Positions 52,527 to 60,911 of a stretch of DNA of 64,000 nucleotides are shown here, one piece after another. Position 1 is the stretch's first letter; each line of letters starts with the position of its first letter. The stretch lies in assembly GCA_934162285.1 (NCBI GenBank), contig CAKPHY010000005.1, forward strand, positions 1 to 64,000. The letters run 5' to 3'. Source of the stretch: an uncultured Bacilli bacterium. Its GTDB lineage: Bacteria; Bacillota_I; Bacilli_A; RF39; UBA660. The notes beneath the pieces were generated by a model. It was not told where the DNA came from and searched no databases. It worked only from the letters and a program-made list of their open reading frames with translations. Made by a program: the position numbers and the translations under genes.

Positions 52527-54277
52527 GCTTGCCACCTATTAACAATATCACAGCTATTACTTGAAGGTGCTGGATTAGGTAGTGGCATTGTAATTATTTG
52601 AGGAACTTTAAAAGCCCTACCAAAGGCAACACAAGTACCTGGTTGTAAACTTTTTTGTTTTTCTACTATTTCATTATTTATGTTAGGAAGCATTTTCTTA
52701 ATAAATTCTATATCACGAGGATGACTCATTTTAAAGATGAAAAAGTTAGTACATTGTGATATAACTGTTTCTGAAAGTTCAACTGGTCTTTGCGAAATAA
52801 GATTATAAATTAATCCATATTTTCTTCCTTCTTTAGCAATTCTTTCAAAAATATTGTAACCAAGTAAATAAACATCATTATCATTTTGAACATAACGATG
52901 AGCTTCTTCTAAGAAAACATTAAAAGGAATAGTAGCACGATTTTCTAAATTTTTAGTAAATTCAAATAACATCCTTGAATAGATTTTAGTAATAACTTTA
53001 GCTAAAGAATCGTCAACATCTTCTAAATTAAAGTTAATTATTTGGGATCTTTTGCCATCTTTTGAAACTAAAGTAGCAATATATTTTTCTAAACCAAAAT
53101 AGGCACTTGATTTGTAATCAAAAAACCTAGCATTTTCACTATTAACAATACTATGTAATCTTACTTTTAAAGTAATACCATCACCATATGATTTAGGATT
53201 ATTTAAAATACCATCAGTTATTAAAGCAAAATCAAGAGCTTCTTCAATATTTTTTAAAGTGTATGCTTTATTTCCTTTAGGAATATAATTATCGTATTCA
53301 GCATTTAAAAACTTCGAAATATAAGTATTTAGCAACACTGTTTCTGCAAAATTACCATTAGAATCAATTTCAAAACATTCTCTTAGTTTTCTAGTATAAC
53401 CAATTCCTTGAACTGCGGCATCGGGATTAAAATTAACAGTTGAACAAGTATTTAAAATAGAAAAGATATCATTTCTTTTATTCATTGCTGTCTGGTTATT
53501 ATAAATAATATTAATTAAAGCTCGAGCAATCAAATAATCTTTACATTTTGATGCCATTTCTTCTGTTTCAGCAAAGATTTTGACTAAGCGCAATGTTTTT
53601 TCAATTATAGGAATCTGAGAATGACTATCAGCCCTTAAAAGTAAAGCTAAATCGTCAACAGTTAATAACCATGGTGGAATGCGAAGTTTTTCACCATTAG
53701 TAAGTTCATTAGTTGAATAAAATTTAAAGTGAAAATTAGGATTAATCTTATCAATGTCTTGAAAAGCACTATGATATTCACCATAAGCATCAAATATTAA
53801 AAAAATAGCTTTATATGGTGGAAGTTTAGGATTTTCAAAAACATTTTGTAAAATTCTTGCAACACCATAAGATTTTCCTGATCCGGTATTACCAAAAATA
53901 GCCATATGGTTACTAAAAAGGTCATTAATTGAGGCAAATATTGGATAATTATTATATAAAGGAGAAGTTCCAACAAAAACATTTTTATTAGTATTTTGAC
54001 CCATTATAAAAGGAATTTCTTCTTGACTTATTAAGCGAACTTGAGCATTTAAAAGCGGTTTTCTAATTGTACCACTTACAAAACTATTATTATTAAATTC
54101 GCCTAAAAACCTAATTTTAACCAATTGTTCATCAATATCTTCAATTTCTCCTAATATGCACTTTTCTTGATCTTGAAAAACGACATGCATATTCATAATA
54201 TTAAAAGATAATGGAACATTCTTATTAAGTGTCACATGTGCAACATTGTCACTTAAATAGACTATTTTATCAAACAT
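52523..54277 (-). CDS. HerA/VirB4-type hexameric ATPase
   Basis: This 584-aa protein has an N-terminal HAS-barrel-like region (~1-90). The RecA-like core has Walker A GNTGSGKS (129-136), a long insert, Walker B NVFLEEAHRYVQ (~440) and arginine-finger-type SQRPVELSETVISQC (~485). The PGTCVAFGRAFKVPQII end is typical of HerA. HerA works with NurA in end resection or with SIR2/DUF4297 effectors in defence; neither is adjacent. Here it lies after ftsY-small membrane gene-ylxM and before an anchored Cys-rich protein. GGGTG precedes ATG. Confidence 0.88.
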   Translation of the reverse strand: MFDKIVYLSDNVAHVTLNKNVPLSFNIMNMHVVFQDQEKCILGEIEDIDEQLVKIRFLGEFNNNSFVSGTIRKPLLNAQVRLISQEEIPFIMGQNTNKNVFVGTSPLYNNYPIFASINDLFSNHMAIFGNTGSGKSYGVARILQNVFENPKLPPYKAIFLIFDAYGEYHSAFQDIDKINPNFHFKFYSTNELTNGEKLRIPPWLLTVDDLALLLRADSHSQIPIIEKTLRLVKIFAETEEMASKCKDYLIARALINIIYNNQTAMNKRNDIFSILNTCSTVNFNPDAAVQGIGYTRKLRECFEIDSNGNFAETVLLNTYISKFLNAEYDNYIPKGNKAYTLKNIEEALDFALITDGILNNPKSYGDGITLKVRLHSIVNSENARFFDYKSSAYFGLEKYIATLVSKDGKRSQIINFNLEDVDDSLAKVITKIYSRMLFEFTKNLENRATIPFNVFLEEAHRYVQNDNDVYLLGYNIFERIAKEGRKYGLIYNLISQRPVELSETVISQCTNFFIFKMSHPRDIEFIKKMLPNINNEIVEKQKSLQPGTCVAFGRAFKVPQIITMPLPNPAPSSNSCDIVNRWQA

Positions 54278-54292
54278 ACCCTTTTCACCCTT

Positions 54293-54583
54293 TTATATAA
54301 GTTTTTCGATTTTTTCTTTTGTTTTAATATCTAATGATCCAATAATTTTTTTAATCTTTAAACCATTTTTATATAAATTTAATTTTTCTTCATATTCTTC
54401 TAATTTTAAAATAGTTAGTTTGATTTGTTTATTAACAGCACTTCTAGTTACATCGTAATTTTCTGCCATTTCACTCAATGTCAAATTATTAAAATAATAA
54501 TCTTCGAAATATGCTCTTTGTTTGTCTGTCAATAAATTTTTATAATAATCATATAACATTGTCATATATATTGTATTTTCCAT
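54293..54583 (-). CDS. ylxM: YlxM-family SRP-associated DNA-binding protein
   Basis: This 96-aa helix-turn-helix protein resembles a sigma factor region 4: LLTDKQRAYFEDYYFNNLTLSEMAENYDVTRSAVNKQIK is the diagnostic block (read as two parts at ~17-36 and 37-55). YlxM normally sits before ffh and binds the SRP GTPase or RNA in streptococci. Here ffh is missing and a HerA-like gene follows. It begins within the stop of the previous gene (TAATG). Confidence 0.9.
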   Translation of the reverse strand: MENTIYMTMLYDYYKNLLTDKQRAYFEDYYFNNLTLSEMAENYDVTRSAVNKQIKLTILKLEEYEEKLNLYKNGLKIKKIIGSLDIKTKEKIEKLI

Positions 54584-54834
54584 TAAATTAACCTCAATAT
54601 ATTAGGAATTATTAACAATAAACCAAAAATTATATATAAAATCGTCATATTTTTTCTTTTATATACAACATGATTACTATATGCCATAAAAAGTAAAACT
54701 AATCCCAAAGCAATTTCACGATATTTAGCAAGTAATGGATTAATAAATGTCAGTACAATAAAGACAATTATTGTAAGCATAAAAATTAATTGAATATTTA
54801 AGATTTTCTTAATTTTATTATTCTCTTTCTTCAT
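54583..54834 (-). CDS. Small membrane protein between ftsY and ylxM
   Basis: This 83-aa protein has two or three TM helices (~14-32, 37-53, 62-82) with a basic start. It overlaps the ftsY end by 17 bp and ylxM by one base. No family recognised. Confidence 0.65.
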   Translation of the reverse strand: MKKENNKIKKILNIQLIFMLTIIVFIVLTFINPLLAKYREIALGLVLLFMAYSNHVVYKRKNMTILYIIFGLLLIIPNILRLI

Positions 54835-55813
54835 CTTTCATCAAACCCTTAAAAACACCATGAATGTATTTTTCAATATCAAATACCTTCAAATCTTCTT
54901 TTCTTTCACCTAAACCAACATATTTAACTGGTAATCCAACTTCTTCTTTAATAGCTAAAACAATACCACCTTTAGCTGTACCATCTAACTTTGTTAAAAC
55001 TATACCAGTAATTTTAGTTATTTCTTTAAAACTCTTTGCTTGAGCAATTCCATTTTGACCAGTTGTCGCATCAATTACTAATAATGTTTCATGAGGCGCA
55101 CCAGGAATAATATTGCCAATTACCCGATTGATTTTGTCTAACTCATGCATCAAATTACTTTTATTTTGAAGTCTACCTGCTGTATCAATTAAAACAACAT
55201 CAAAATTTTCAGCCTTAGCTTTTCCAAGACCATCATAGACAACACTTGCTGGATCAGCGTTTTCTTTTAAAACTACTGGGACATCAATTCTTTCGCCCCA
55301 CTCTTTTATTTGTTCTACGGCTCCAGCTCTGAAAGTATCGCCAGCTACCATTAAAACTTTTTTGCCTTTTTCTTTTAAAGAATAAGCAAGTTTGCCAATA
55401 GTTGTTGTTTTGCCAACACCGTTAACCCCAACAAATAAAATTACGGTTGGTCCCTCGGTACTATAATTTATTTTATTGACAATAATATCATTGTTAACAT
55501 AAATAATAAATAACTCATCAACAACAATCTCGTTTAATTCTTCAACATTTGTAATATTTTCACTTTTAACACGGGCTTTTAACTTGTCGATAAATTTCAT
55601 TACTGTATTTACCCCAACATCGGCCATAATTAAAATTTCTTCTAATTCATCAAAATAATTGTCATTTACTTTTTTGTACTTAGTGTTTAACAAAGCTATT
55701 TTACTAGATAAATGCTCACTTGTTTTTTCTAAGCCTTTATCGTATAAATTTACTTCTTCTTTTTCTTCTATTTCTTTCTTTTTAAAATTTTTAAAAAATC
55801 CAAAAATCCCCAT
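54818..55813 (-). CDS. ftsY: SRP receptor GTPase FtsY
   Basis: This 331-aa GTPase docks the SRP-ribosome complex at the membrane. It has a short basic/amphipathic start (GIFGFFKNFKKKEIEEKEE), an N domain (~25-115), and a G domain with G1 GVNGVGKT (129-136), the DTFRAGAVEQ box, DTAGRLQNK and TKLDGTAKGG. The acidic A domain is minimal, as in many Bacillota. It is divergent from rnjA across 156 bp, and it is the first gene of ftsY-membrane gene-ylxM-HerA. Confidence 0.97.
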   Translation of the reverse strand: MGIFGFFKNFKKKEIEEKEEVNLYDKGLEKTSEHLSSKIALLNTKYKKVNDNYFDELEEILIMADVGVNTVMKFIDKLKARVKSENITNVEELNEIVVDELFIIYVNNDIIVNKINYSTEGPTVILFVGVNGVGKTTTIGKLAYSLKEKGKKVLMVAGDTFRAGAVEQIKEWGERIDVPVVLKENADPASVVYDGLGKAKAENFDVVLIDTAGRLQNKSNLMHELDKINRVIGNIIPGAPHETLLVIDATTGQNGIAQAKSFKEITKITGIVLTKLDGTAKGGIVLAIKEEVGLPVKYVGLGERKEDLKVFDIEKYIHGVFKGLMKDEERE

Positions 55814-55906
55814 TAAATATCACCTATCATATTAATTTTACACTAGATAATCAGAAAATACAAGCGAACTAATTTAAAAAGAAATAAAAAATGAATTTAA
55901 CTAAAC

Positions 55907-55935
55907 TAGACAACTAAGCTTTTTTAGCGTATAAT
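55907..55935 (+). promoter_or_regulatory. Sigma-A promoter of rnjA
   Basis: TAGACA (55907-55912), 17 nt, TATAAT (55930-55935). RNA start near 55942 and a leader of about 28 nt containing AAAGGAGG. Confidence 0.75.
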
Positions 55936-55969
55936 TGGTTTATCAAATTTAATGAAAGGAGGAAAAAAA

Positions 55970-57658
55970 TTGAAACTATTTGAAAAAAATAGTACTAAAA
56001 TATTTGCATTAGGTGGATTATGTGAGATCGGCAAAAACATGTATTGTGTTATGCACGATAATGAAATCGTTATAGTTGATGCTGGTGTTACGTTCCCAGA
56101 AGGTGACCTACTTGGAGTTGATTATATTATTCCTGATTTTTCTTTTTTAAAAAAGAATGAAAGTAAAATCAAAGCATTATTTATTACTCACGGTCACGAA
56201 GATCATATTGGTGGCATTCCATTTTTACTTCAAAGTATAAATATACCTGCTATATATGCCCCTAATCAAGCAGTCGGTTTAATTAAAAAGAAGTTAGAAG
56301 AAAAAGGTATTCAATATAAAAACTTATTTGTTTATACTCAAAATCAAAAAGTAAAATTTAAAAATATCACAGTCGAATTTTTTAGAACTACCCATTCAAT
56401 CCCAGATTCACATGGAATTTATATTAAAACTCCAAATGGATCGGTTGTTATGACTGGCGATTTTAAATTCGATTTAACTCCAATTGGACCAATGGCCAAC
56501 TTACAAAAAATGGCTGAAATTGGAGCTACTAACCCAACCATACTTTTAAGTGACTCTACTAATGCCTTGAATGAAGGTTTTGGAGCAAGTGAGTCCAAAG
56601 TTGATGAAGCTTTAGGTGAAATATTCTTAAAACATAAAGGAAGAATTATTATTGCAACATTTGCTTCTAACATTTATCGTTTGAAACATATTGTTGATAC
56701 TTGTAAAAAGAATAAACGTAAAATTGCTATTTTTGGTCGTAGTATGGAAACAAATATAGAAATTTCTATTCAAGGTGGTTATATTAACCATAAAGAAATC
56801 TTTGTTTCTGCTGAAGAAGCTAATAAATTACCTGATCAAAATGTTTGTTTACTTTGTACAGGTACTCAAGGCGAACCTTTAGCTGCTTTAAGTAGAGTAG
56901 CTGATGGAACTCATAAACAAATCAAACTTCGTGATAATGACTTAGTTATTTTCTCATCTTCGACTATTCCTGGTAATGCTTTAAATATTTCAAGAACAAT
57001 TAATAAACTTTATATGCGTGGCGTATCAGTTTATACTAATACATCTTTAAGTGATATTCATACATCAGGACATGGTAGCGAGGAAGAATTAAAACTTATG
57101 ATTCGTCTTATTAATCCTAAATATTTCATGCCATATCATGGTGAATATCGTATGTTAAAAAAGCACGCTAAGATTGCTGAAGATTGTGATATTCCTAAAA
57201 ATAATACTTTTGTTTTAAAAAATGGCGATGTTTTAATAATGAAAGATGAAAAAGTTGAATTATCTGATCAAACAATTCAAGCCAGCGATATTTATGTTGA
57301 TGGTAATCGTATTGGTGATGTTAGAAGTTCAATTATTAAAGAACGCAAAGTGATGTCTAATGACGGAATTATAATTGTCATAACTAATTTAGACACTACT
57401 AACAATAAATTATTAAGTAAACCAATTATTTCAACAAGAGGTTTTGTATTAGTAAATGAAAATGAAGTTTTATTAAATGAATTAGAAAATATAGCTTATC
57501 ACGCTATAAATAGTAAATTAAATAAAAATTTTAATTTTGCTGATATCAAAGCAGAAATTATTTCTGAATTAACACCATATGTATATGAAAAAACTGGTCG
57601 TAAACCAATTATTCTTCCAGTTATTATGGATGTTAAGAAAAAAGTTTTAGTACAATAA
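55970..57658 (+). CDS. rnjA: Ribonuclease J
   Basis: This 562-aa metallo-beta-lactamase/beta-CASP nuclease has 5'-3' exo- and endonuclease activity in mRNA decay and rRNA maturation. The start is TTG at 55970, 7 nt after AAAGGAGG; an in-frame ATG at 55952 lies before the ribosome site. Zinc motif THGHEDHIGG (H74, H76, D78, H79), then TTHSIPDSHGI, MTGDFKFD, DSTNA, and beta-CASP GRSMETNIEI, TGTQGEPLAAL and HTSGHGSEEE. The C-terminal domain after ~450 is complete. It is one of few plus-strand genes here. Confidence 0.97.
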   Translation: MKLFEKNSTKIFALGGLCEIGKNMYCVMHDNEIVIVDAGVTFPEGDLLGVDYIIPDFSFLKKNESKIKALFITHGHEDHIGGIPFLLQSINIPAIYAPNQAVGLIKKKLEEKGIQYKNLFVYTQNQKVKFKNITVEFFRTTHSIPDSHGIYIKTPNGSVVMTGDFKFDLTPIGPMANLQKMAEIGATNPTILLSDSTNALNEGFGASESKVDEALGEIFLKHKGRIIIATFASNIYRLKHIVDTCKKNKRKIAIFGRSMETNIEISIQGGYINHKEIFVSAEEANKLPDQNVCLLCTGTQGEPLAALSRVADGTHKQIKLRDNDLVIFSSSTIPGNALNISRTINKLYMRGVSVYTNTSLSDIHTSGHGSEEELKLMIRLINPKYFMPYHGEYRMLKKHAKIAEDCDIPKNNTFVLKNGDVLIMKDEKVELSDQTIQASDIYVDGNRIGDVRSSIIKERKVMSNDGIIIVITNLDTTNNKLLSKPIISTRGFVLVNENEVLLNELENIAYHAINSKLNKNFNFADIKAEIISELTPYVYEKTGRKPIILPVIMDVKKKVLVQ

Positions 57659-57660
57659 AA

Positions 57661-57684
57661 AAAATTCACTTTTTGGTGAATTTT
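57661..57684. terminator. Bidirectional terminator between rnjA and ytxH-like gene
   Basis: 9-bp stem AAAATTCAC/GTGAATTTT (57661-57669 / 57676-57684) with T-run on plus and A-run upstream, fitting converging genes. Confidence 0.85.
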
Positions 57685-58152
57685 TTATTTGCTTTCTTTA
57701 GCTTTTTTAGGAGCTTTTTCTACTTCTTCAATTGGTGTTGCTTTTGTTGGTTCAGCTTTTTCTAATTTTGTAACAACATCTTTAGTTACAATTAAAGCTT
57801 TTTCACGAATTGAATTAGCTGTTCTTTCTAAAATAGGTGTACCCTTTTCAACAGCATAATCTACTAATTCTGTTGCTTTATCTTGAATTTCTTTAGCTTT
57901 AGTTTTAGCAATTTCTAAAACTTTTTCTTTATCTAATTCATCTAATTCTTTTTTAATTTCAGCTACTTTAGCTTCAATTTTAGCTTTTACTTCTTCAGAA
58001 TCCATGTTTTTTACACGATTTACCATTTCATCTAATTTAGCTTTTAACTCTTTACGTGTTTCTTCTCCAGCTTTTGGAGCAAATAGAAAACCTAAACCCA
58101 AACCAATACCAACTCCTGTTAATAATTTTCCTACGCCATTTTTTTTACTCAT
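57685..58152 (-). CDS. YtxH-domain protein
   Basis: Start set at 58152 (155 aa) behind AAGGAG; the frame extends upstream without a ribosome site. The N-terminal GKLLTGVGIGLGLGFLFAPKAGEETRKEL stretch (read in parts) is the YtxH signature: a glycine-rich helix followed by APKSG-type motif. A long charged amphipathic coil follows, rich in Lys/Glu/Ala. YtxH-like proteins are general-stress membrane-associated proteins of unknown action. It overlaps the DUF948 gene by 8 bp and is last in a four-gene operon. Confidence 0.88.
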   Translation of the reverse strand: MSKKNGVGKLLTGVGIGLGLGFLFAPKAGEETRKELKAKLDEMVNRVKNMDSEEVKAKIEAKVAEIKKELDELDKEKVLEIAKTKAKEIQDKATELVDYAVEKGTPILERTANSIREKALIVTKDVVTKLEKAEPTKATPIEEVEKAPKKAKESK

Positions 58153-58432
58153 CTTCGTCTTCTCCTTCTTTCTTTTTATCTTTTTTAGAAAATAAACTGC
58201 TAATAACATTAGTTACTTTATCAACAAGTTTATCACTTAATAAAGATAAATAATCTGTTGTCGTATCAATAATGTTAAAAACGCCGTTTAATTTTTCAAC
58301 TTTAGTATTTACTTCATCAAGAGTTTTATTTATTCTTGATAAAGTTCCAAACAACTTAATGATGAAAACAATCATCACTATTAATAGTATAGCAATTAAA
58401 CTATAAATTATGATCAATAATACTTCTGACAT
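58145..58432 (-). CDS. DUF948 (YtxG-like) membrane protein
   Basis: This 95-aa protein has one N-terminal TM (~4-27) and a coiled segment with the LSRINKTLDEVNTKVEKLNG pattern of DUF948, ending in a Lys/Glu tail. The ytxG-ytxH gene pair is standard in Bacilli. Function unknown, perhaps envelope stress. Confidence 0.85.
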   Translation of the reverse strand: MSEVLLIIIYSLIAILLIVMIVFIIKLFGTLSRINKTLDEVNTKVEKLNGVFNIIDTTTDYLSLLSDKLVDKVTNVISSLFSKKDKKKEGEDEDE

Positions 58433-58434
58433 TT

Positions 58435-59220
58435 TTATTCATCTCCTGATTCTTTTTTCTCATACATGGAATCGATCAAATTAAACAAATCACTTTCAAT
58501 AAGATCATCTTTATTATTAACTTTTTCTAAATCTTCTTTATTTTTGCTTTCATATTTAGATATTGCTTCTTCTAGTGTCATGTTACTATTAAAAAACATA
58601 TCTTCAATATCTTCTTCTTTAGAATTTTTAACTGCTTCATCTTCTAAAGCTTTCTTTTCTTTAGGAGTAACCGTTTGAGCAATATCTTCATATTTATTTA
58701 CTTCGACTTTTGTTAAAGTATTTTCTAATTCATCTTCTAAAGTACCAAATGCTTTTTTTCTTATATCTTCAAAAGCAATAGCTTCATCACTACCTTTATA
58801 GTTAAAATAATCTTCGCGACTAGTGCTTGGTCTTTTAGCAACAATATCTTCTTTTTTATAGTTTTTATCAAGAACACCATATACTGGAGAAATGACTGGT
58901 GATGGCTTAAAAGTCTTTTTAACTTCTGGGTTCTTCACTGGTGCAATTTTCTTCTCGGGCATTACTGGCTTTACTTTTTCTTTCTTTGGTTCATCATCAA
59001 AATCAGCATCATCAAAGTAAACAGGAAAAACAAACTTTTCTTCACGTTTAGTAGGTTCTTCTTTTTTTATTGGTTCTTTTTTTAATTCTTCTTCAATATC
59101 TTCTTTTTCTTCTATCTTTGGAGCTGGTATTTCAACTTGAAAAACTTCTTTTTTTATTGGTTCATTTTCTTCGACTTCTTCTTCAGTAAACATATTTTTT
59201 AGTTTATCTAATAAGCCCAT
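58435..59220 (-). CDS. Highly charged protein with amphipathic N-terminus
   Basis: Start set at 59220 (261 aa) behind AGGAGT. The start MGLLDKLKNMF could be a membrane-binding amphipathic helix, followed by ~80 residues of Glu/Lys/Pro-rich disorder. A short conserved-looking core at ~105-135 includes SPVISPVYGVLDKNYKKEDI. The C-terminal third is acidic and helical. It recalls SepF-like or scaffold proteins but has no SepF domain. It precedes the DUF948-YtxH pair. Confidence 0.75.
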   Translation of the reverse strand: MGLLDKLKNMFTEEEVEENEPIKKEVFQVEIPAPKIEEKEDIEEELKKEPIKKEEPTKREEKFVFPVYFDDADFDDEPKKEKVKPVMPEKKIAPVKNPEVKKTFKPSPVISPVYGVLDKNYKKEDIVAKRPSTSREDYFNYKGSDEAIAFEDIRKKAFGTLEDELENTLTKVEVNKYEDIAQTVTPKEKKALEDEAVKNSKEEDIEDMFFNSNMTLEEAISKYESKNKEDLEKVNNKDDLIESDLFNLIDSMYEKKESGDE

Positions 59221-59224
59221 TTTA

Positions 59225-59842
59225 TCACTCCTCGTCATCTATGATCTCATTATACTCAAGTTCAAAACTATTTGAAGTACTTGTTGACTTAAATATATCA
59301 TATCTTTCTTCTTTATTCACGAAATAGTCTTCATCTAATATTAATTTTATCACATTATCATTGTATTTTATCGTCGATAATATGTATGAAGAGTTTAAAA
59401 CTACTTCATTTATATTTTCTTTAGTAACCAATGCTTCAATTTTAGCATAATTATACATAAATTCAATTAAATAATATTTATCATCCATTTTAGTTATTTC
59501 TAAATAACCTTTTTTATTATTTTGGTTTATAAATTTAGAATAATAAACATCTTTTTTCTCAGTATATTCAAAATCTTTTTTATAATAATAACTAATAACA
59601 TCTAGATATAAATAATAATAGTCGCCATTGCAATACAATTTTTCATTAAAGTCACTACTATCAATATTAACAACACCTCTAGGTAAATAATATTTATACC
59701 CTTTACCATTAATGTTAGCTAAAGTATTATCTTTTGATAGAACAACGCCAACTATATTATCTATACTTTTTGTATCTATTCTTACGACAGTACATCCTGT
59801 TAAAAATGTTAAAATTAATAACATCATTAGTACTTTTTTCAT
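59225..59842 (-). CDS. Putative lipoprotein, unknown
   Basis: This 205-aa protein has a lipoprotein signal: MKKVLMMLLILTFLTGC, with lipobox LTGC at 14-17. The mature part is Tyr/Asp/Asn-rich and mostly beta by appearance. It is first in the operon with the charged protein, DUF948 and YtxH; it overlaps nothing but the next ribosome site lies within its last codons. Confidence 0.75.
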   Translation of the reverse strand: MKKVLMMLLILTFLTGCTVVRIDTKSIDNIVGVVLSKDNTLANINGKGYKYYLPRGVVNIDSSDFNEKLYCNGDYYYLYLDVISYYYKKDFEYTEKKDVYYSKFINQNNKKGYLEITKMDDKYYLIEFMYNYAKIEALVTKENINEVVLNSSYILSTIKYNDNVIKLILDEDYFVNKEERYDIFKSTSTSNSFELEYNEIIDDEE

Positions 59843-59900
59843 AATTCACCACACTTAATATAAGTATACCAAAAAAATGGTATTTTACAAAATTTTTTAA

Positions 59901-59917
59901 AACTTTACAGTAAAGTT
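59901..59917 (-). terminator. Weak terminator candidate after trmB
   Basis: 7-bp stem AACTTTA/TAAAGTT with triloop CAG just after the trmB stop at 59923; the minus-strand tail starts UUUU only. Confidence 0.45.
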
Positions 59918-59922
59918 GTTGT

Positions 59923-60549
59923 CTAATCACAAGAAAATAAGGCTCTATAAATAATTTTACCCATTTTTACAAACTTAGTCTCATATTCAGTAGCAACATT
60001 ATCTTCATGATCATCTTCATATAAATTTAAGCTCAATTCCTTAATTTTATAACCATAATCAACTAAACTCCTTAAAGAATATTCAAATAATTTGCGATTA
60101 TCTGTTTTCATTTGAATTTCCTTGCCCATTTTAAAAATATGATCATATTTTTTTAAAAATACTGGGCTTGTTAAACGTCTTTTAGCATGTCTTTCTTTAG
60201 GCCATGGATCAGAGAAATTCAAATATATTTTGGAAATATTTTTATTTAATATTTTATCAATTTCCATAGCGTCTTCTCTTATAAAATATATATTTGATAA
60301 TTCTAACTCATCAATTTTTTCAATTGCTCTTACTAACACACTATCATATTTTTCAATTCCTAAAAAATTAATATTAGGATTTCTTCTAGCCATTTCAATT
60401 AGAAAATCACCTTTTCCTGTACCAATTTCTAATTGAATATCATTATTATTTCCAAATAATTTTTGTAAATCTAAATTAATTGGTTCAATAATTATATATT
60501 TAGATTTATTAATTCTTTCTTTAGCACCTTTAACATTTTTTAAGCGCAT
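59923..60549 (-). CDS. trmB: tRNA (guanine-N7)-methyltransferase TrmB
   Basis: Start set at ATG 60549 (208 aa, MRLKNVKGAKERI), as in most TrmB; ATG or GTG two to three codons earlier remain possible. It makes m7G46 in tRNA. The SAM site LEIGTGKGDFLIEMA (~40-54) is followed by FLGIEKYDSVLVRA. Conserved NFSDPWPKERHAKRRL includes the catalytic Asp (~112-127), and TEYETKF lies near the end. It is divergent from the coat-like gene. Confidence 0.95.
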   Translation of the reverse strand: MRLKNVKGAKERINKSKYIIIEPINLDLQKLFGNNNDIQLEIGTGKGDFLIEMARRNPNINFLGIEKYDSVLVRAIEKIDELELSNIYFIREDAMEIDKILNKNISKIYLNFSDPWPKERHAKRRLTSPVFLKKYDHIFKMGKEIQMKTDNRKLFEYSLRSLVDYGYKIKELSLNLYEDDHEDNVATEYETKFVKMGKIIYRALFSCD

Positions 60550-60573
60550 TTTCATCACCGTTTATAATTATAC

Positions 60574-60599
60574 ACCAAAATTATTTAATTGCATATAAT
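60574..60599 (+). promoter_or_regulatory. Possible sporulation (sigma-K/sigma-E-like) promoter
   Basis: AC (60574-60575), 16 nt, then CATATAATTA (60592-60601). The -10 fits CATA-rich sporulation promoters and the -35 AC fits sigma-K. The -10 also contains TATAAT, but no sigma-A -35 is at the right distance. It stands 28 bp before the ATG. Confidence 0.35.
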
Positions 60600-60628
60600 T
60601 AGAGTGAAATATAAAAAGGAGTGTGCAT

Positions 60629-60862
60629 ATGAAAAAGGATCGTAATTGTGGAGGAAATATGATGATGGGACAAATGTATCAGCAACCAATAATGCCTGTT
60701 GCCCCTGTAATGCCAATGAATTATAACAACAATTATACTAATTATAATCAAAGTATAGATCAAAGACTTGATAATATTGAAAAAAGATTATCAATAATTG
60801 AGGCTAATTTGAATCAATCAATAAATACAGGATTTAATGGTGCTAATTATCAAATTCTTTAA
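60629..60862 (+). CDS. Small Met/Asn/Tyr-rich protein, possible spore coat component
   Basis: With ATG at 60629 behind AAAGGAG the product has 77 aa. The first ~45 residues are low complexity, rich in Met, Pro, Asn, Gln and Tyr (MMMGQMYQQPIMPVAPV), the last ~30 form a short coiled coil (QRLDNIEKRLSIIEANLNQ). This composition is like small spore coat proteins of Bacilli. No named family matches. The promoter may be sporulation-specific. It is isolated, with its own terminator. Confidence 0.65.
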   Translation: MKKDRNCGGNMMMGQMYQQPIMPVAPVMPMNYNNNYTNYNQSIDQRLDNIEKRLSIIEANLNQSINTGFNGANYQIL

Positions 60863-60880
60863 ATAAGCTTATGCTTATTT
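60861..60880 (+). terminator. Terminator of the small coat-like gene
   Basis: 8-bp stem AAATAAGC/GCTTATTT with TTAT loop overlapping the stop, then T-run on plus. Confidence 0.8.
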
Positions 60881-60890
60881 TTTTATGAAA

Positions 60891-60911
60891 AACAAGGTCA
60901 AAGACCTTGTT
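60891..60911 (-). terminator. Terminator of the prepilin-like gene
   Basis: Perfect 9-bp stem AACAAGGTC/GACCTTGTT with AAA loop overlapping the stop at 60910. On minus UUUUUC follows. Confidence 0.8.

Noticed and set aside
58435..59220. SepF-like cell division protein
   Set aside because: Only the amphipathic start is similar; the SepF fold is not seen in the remaining sequence.
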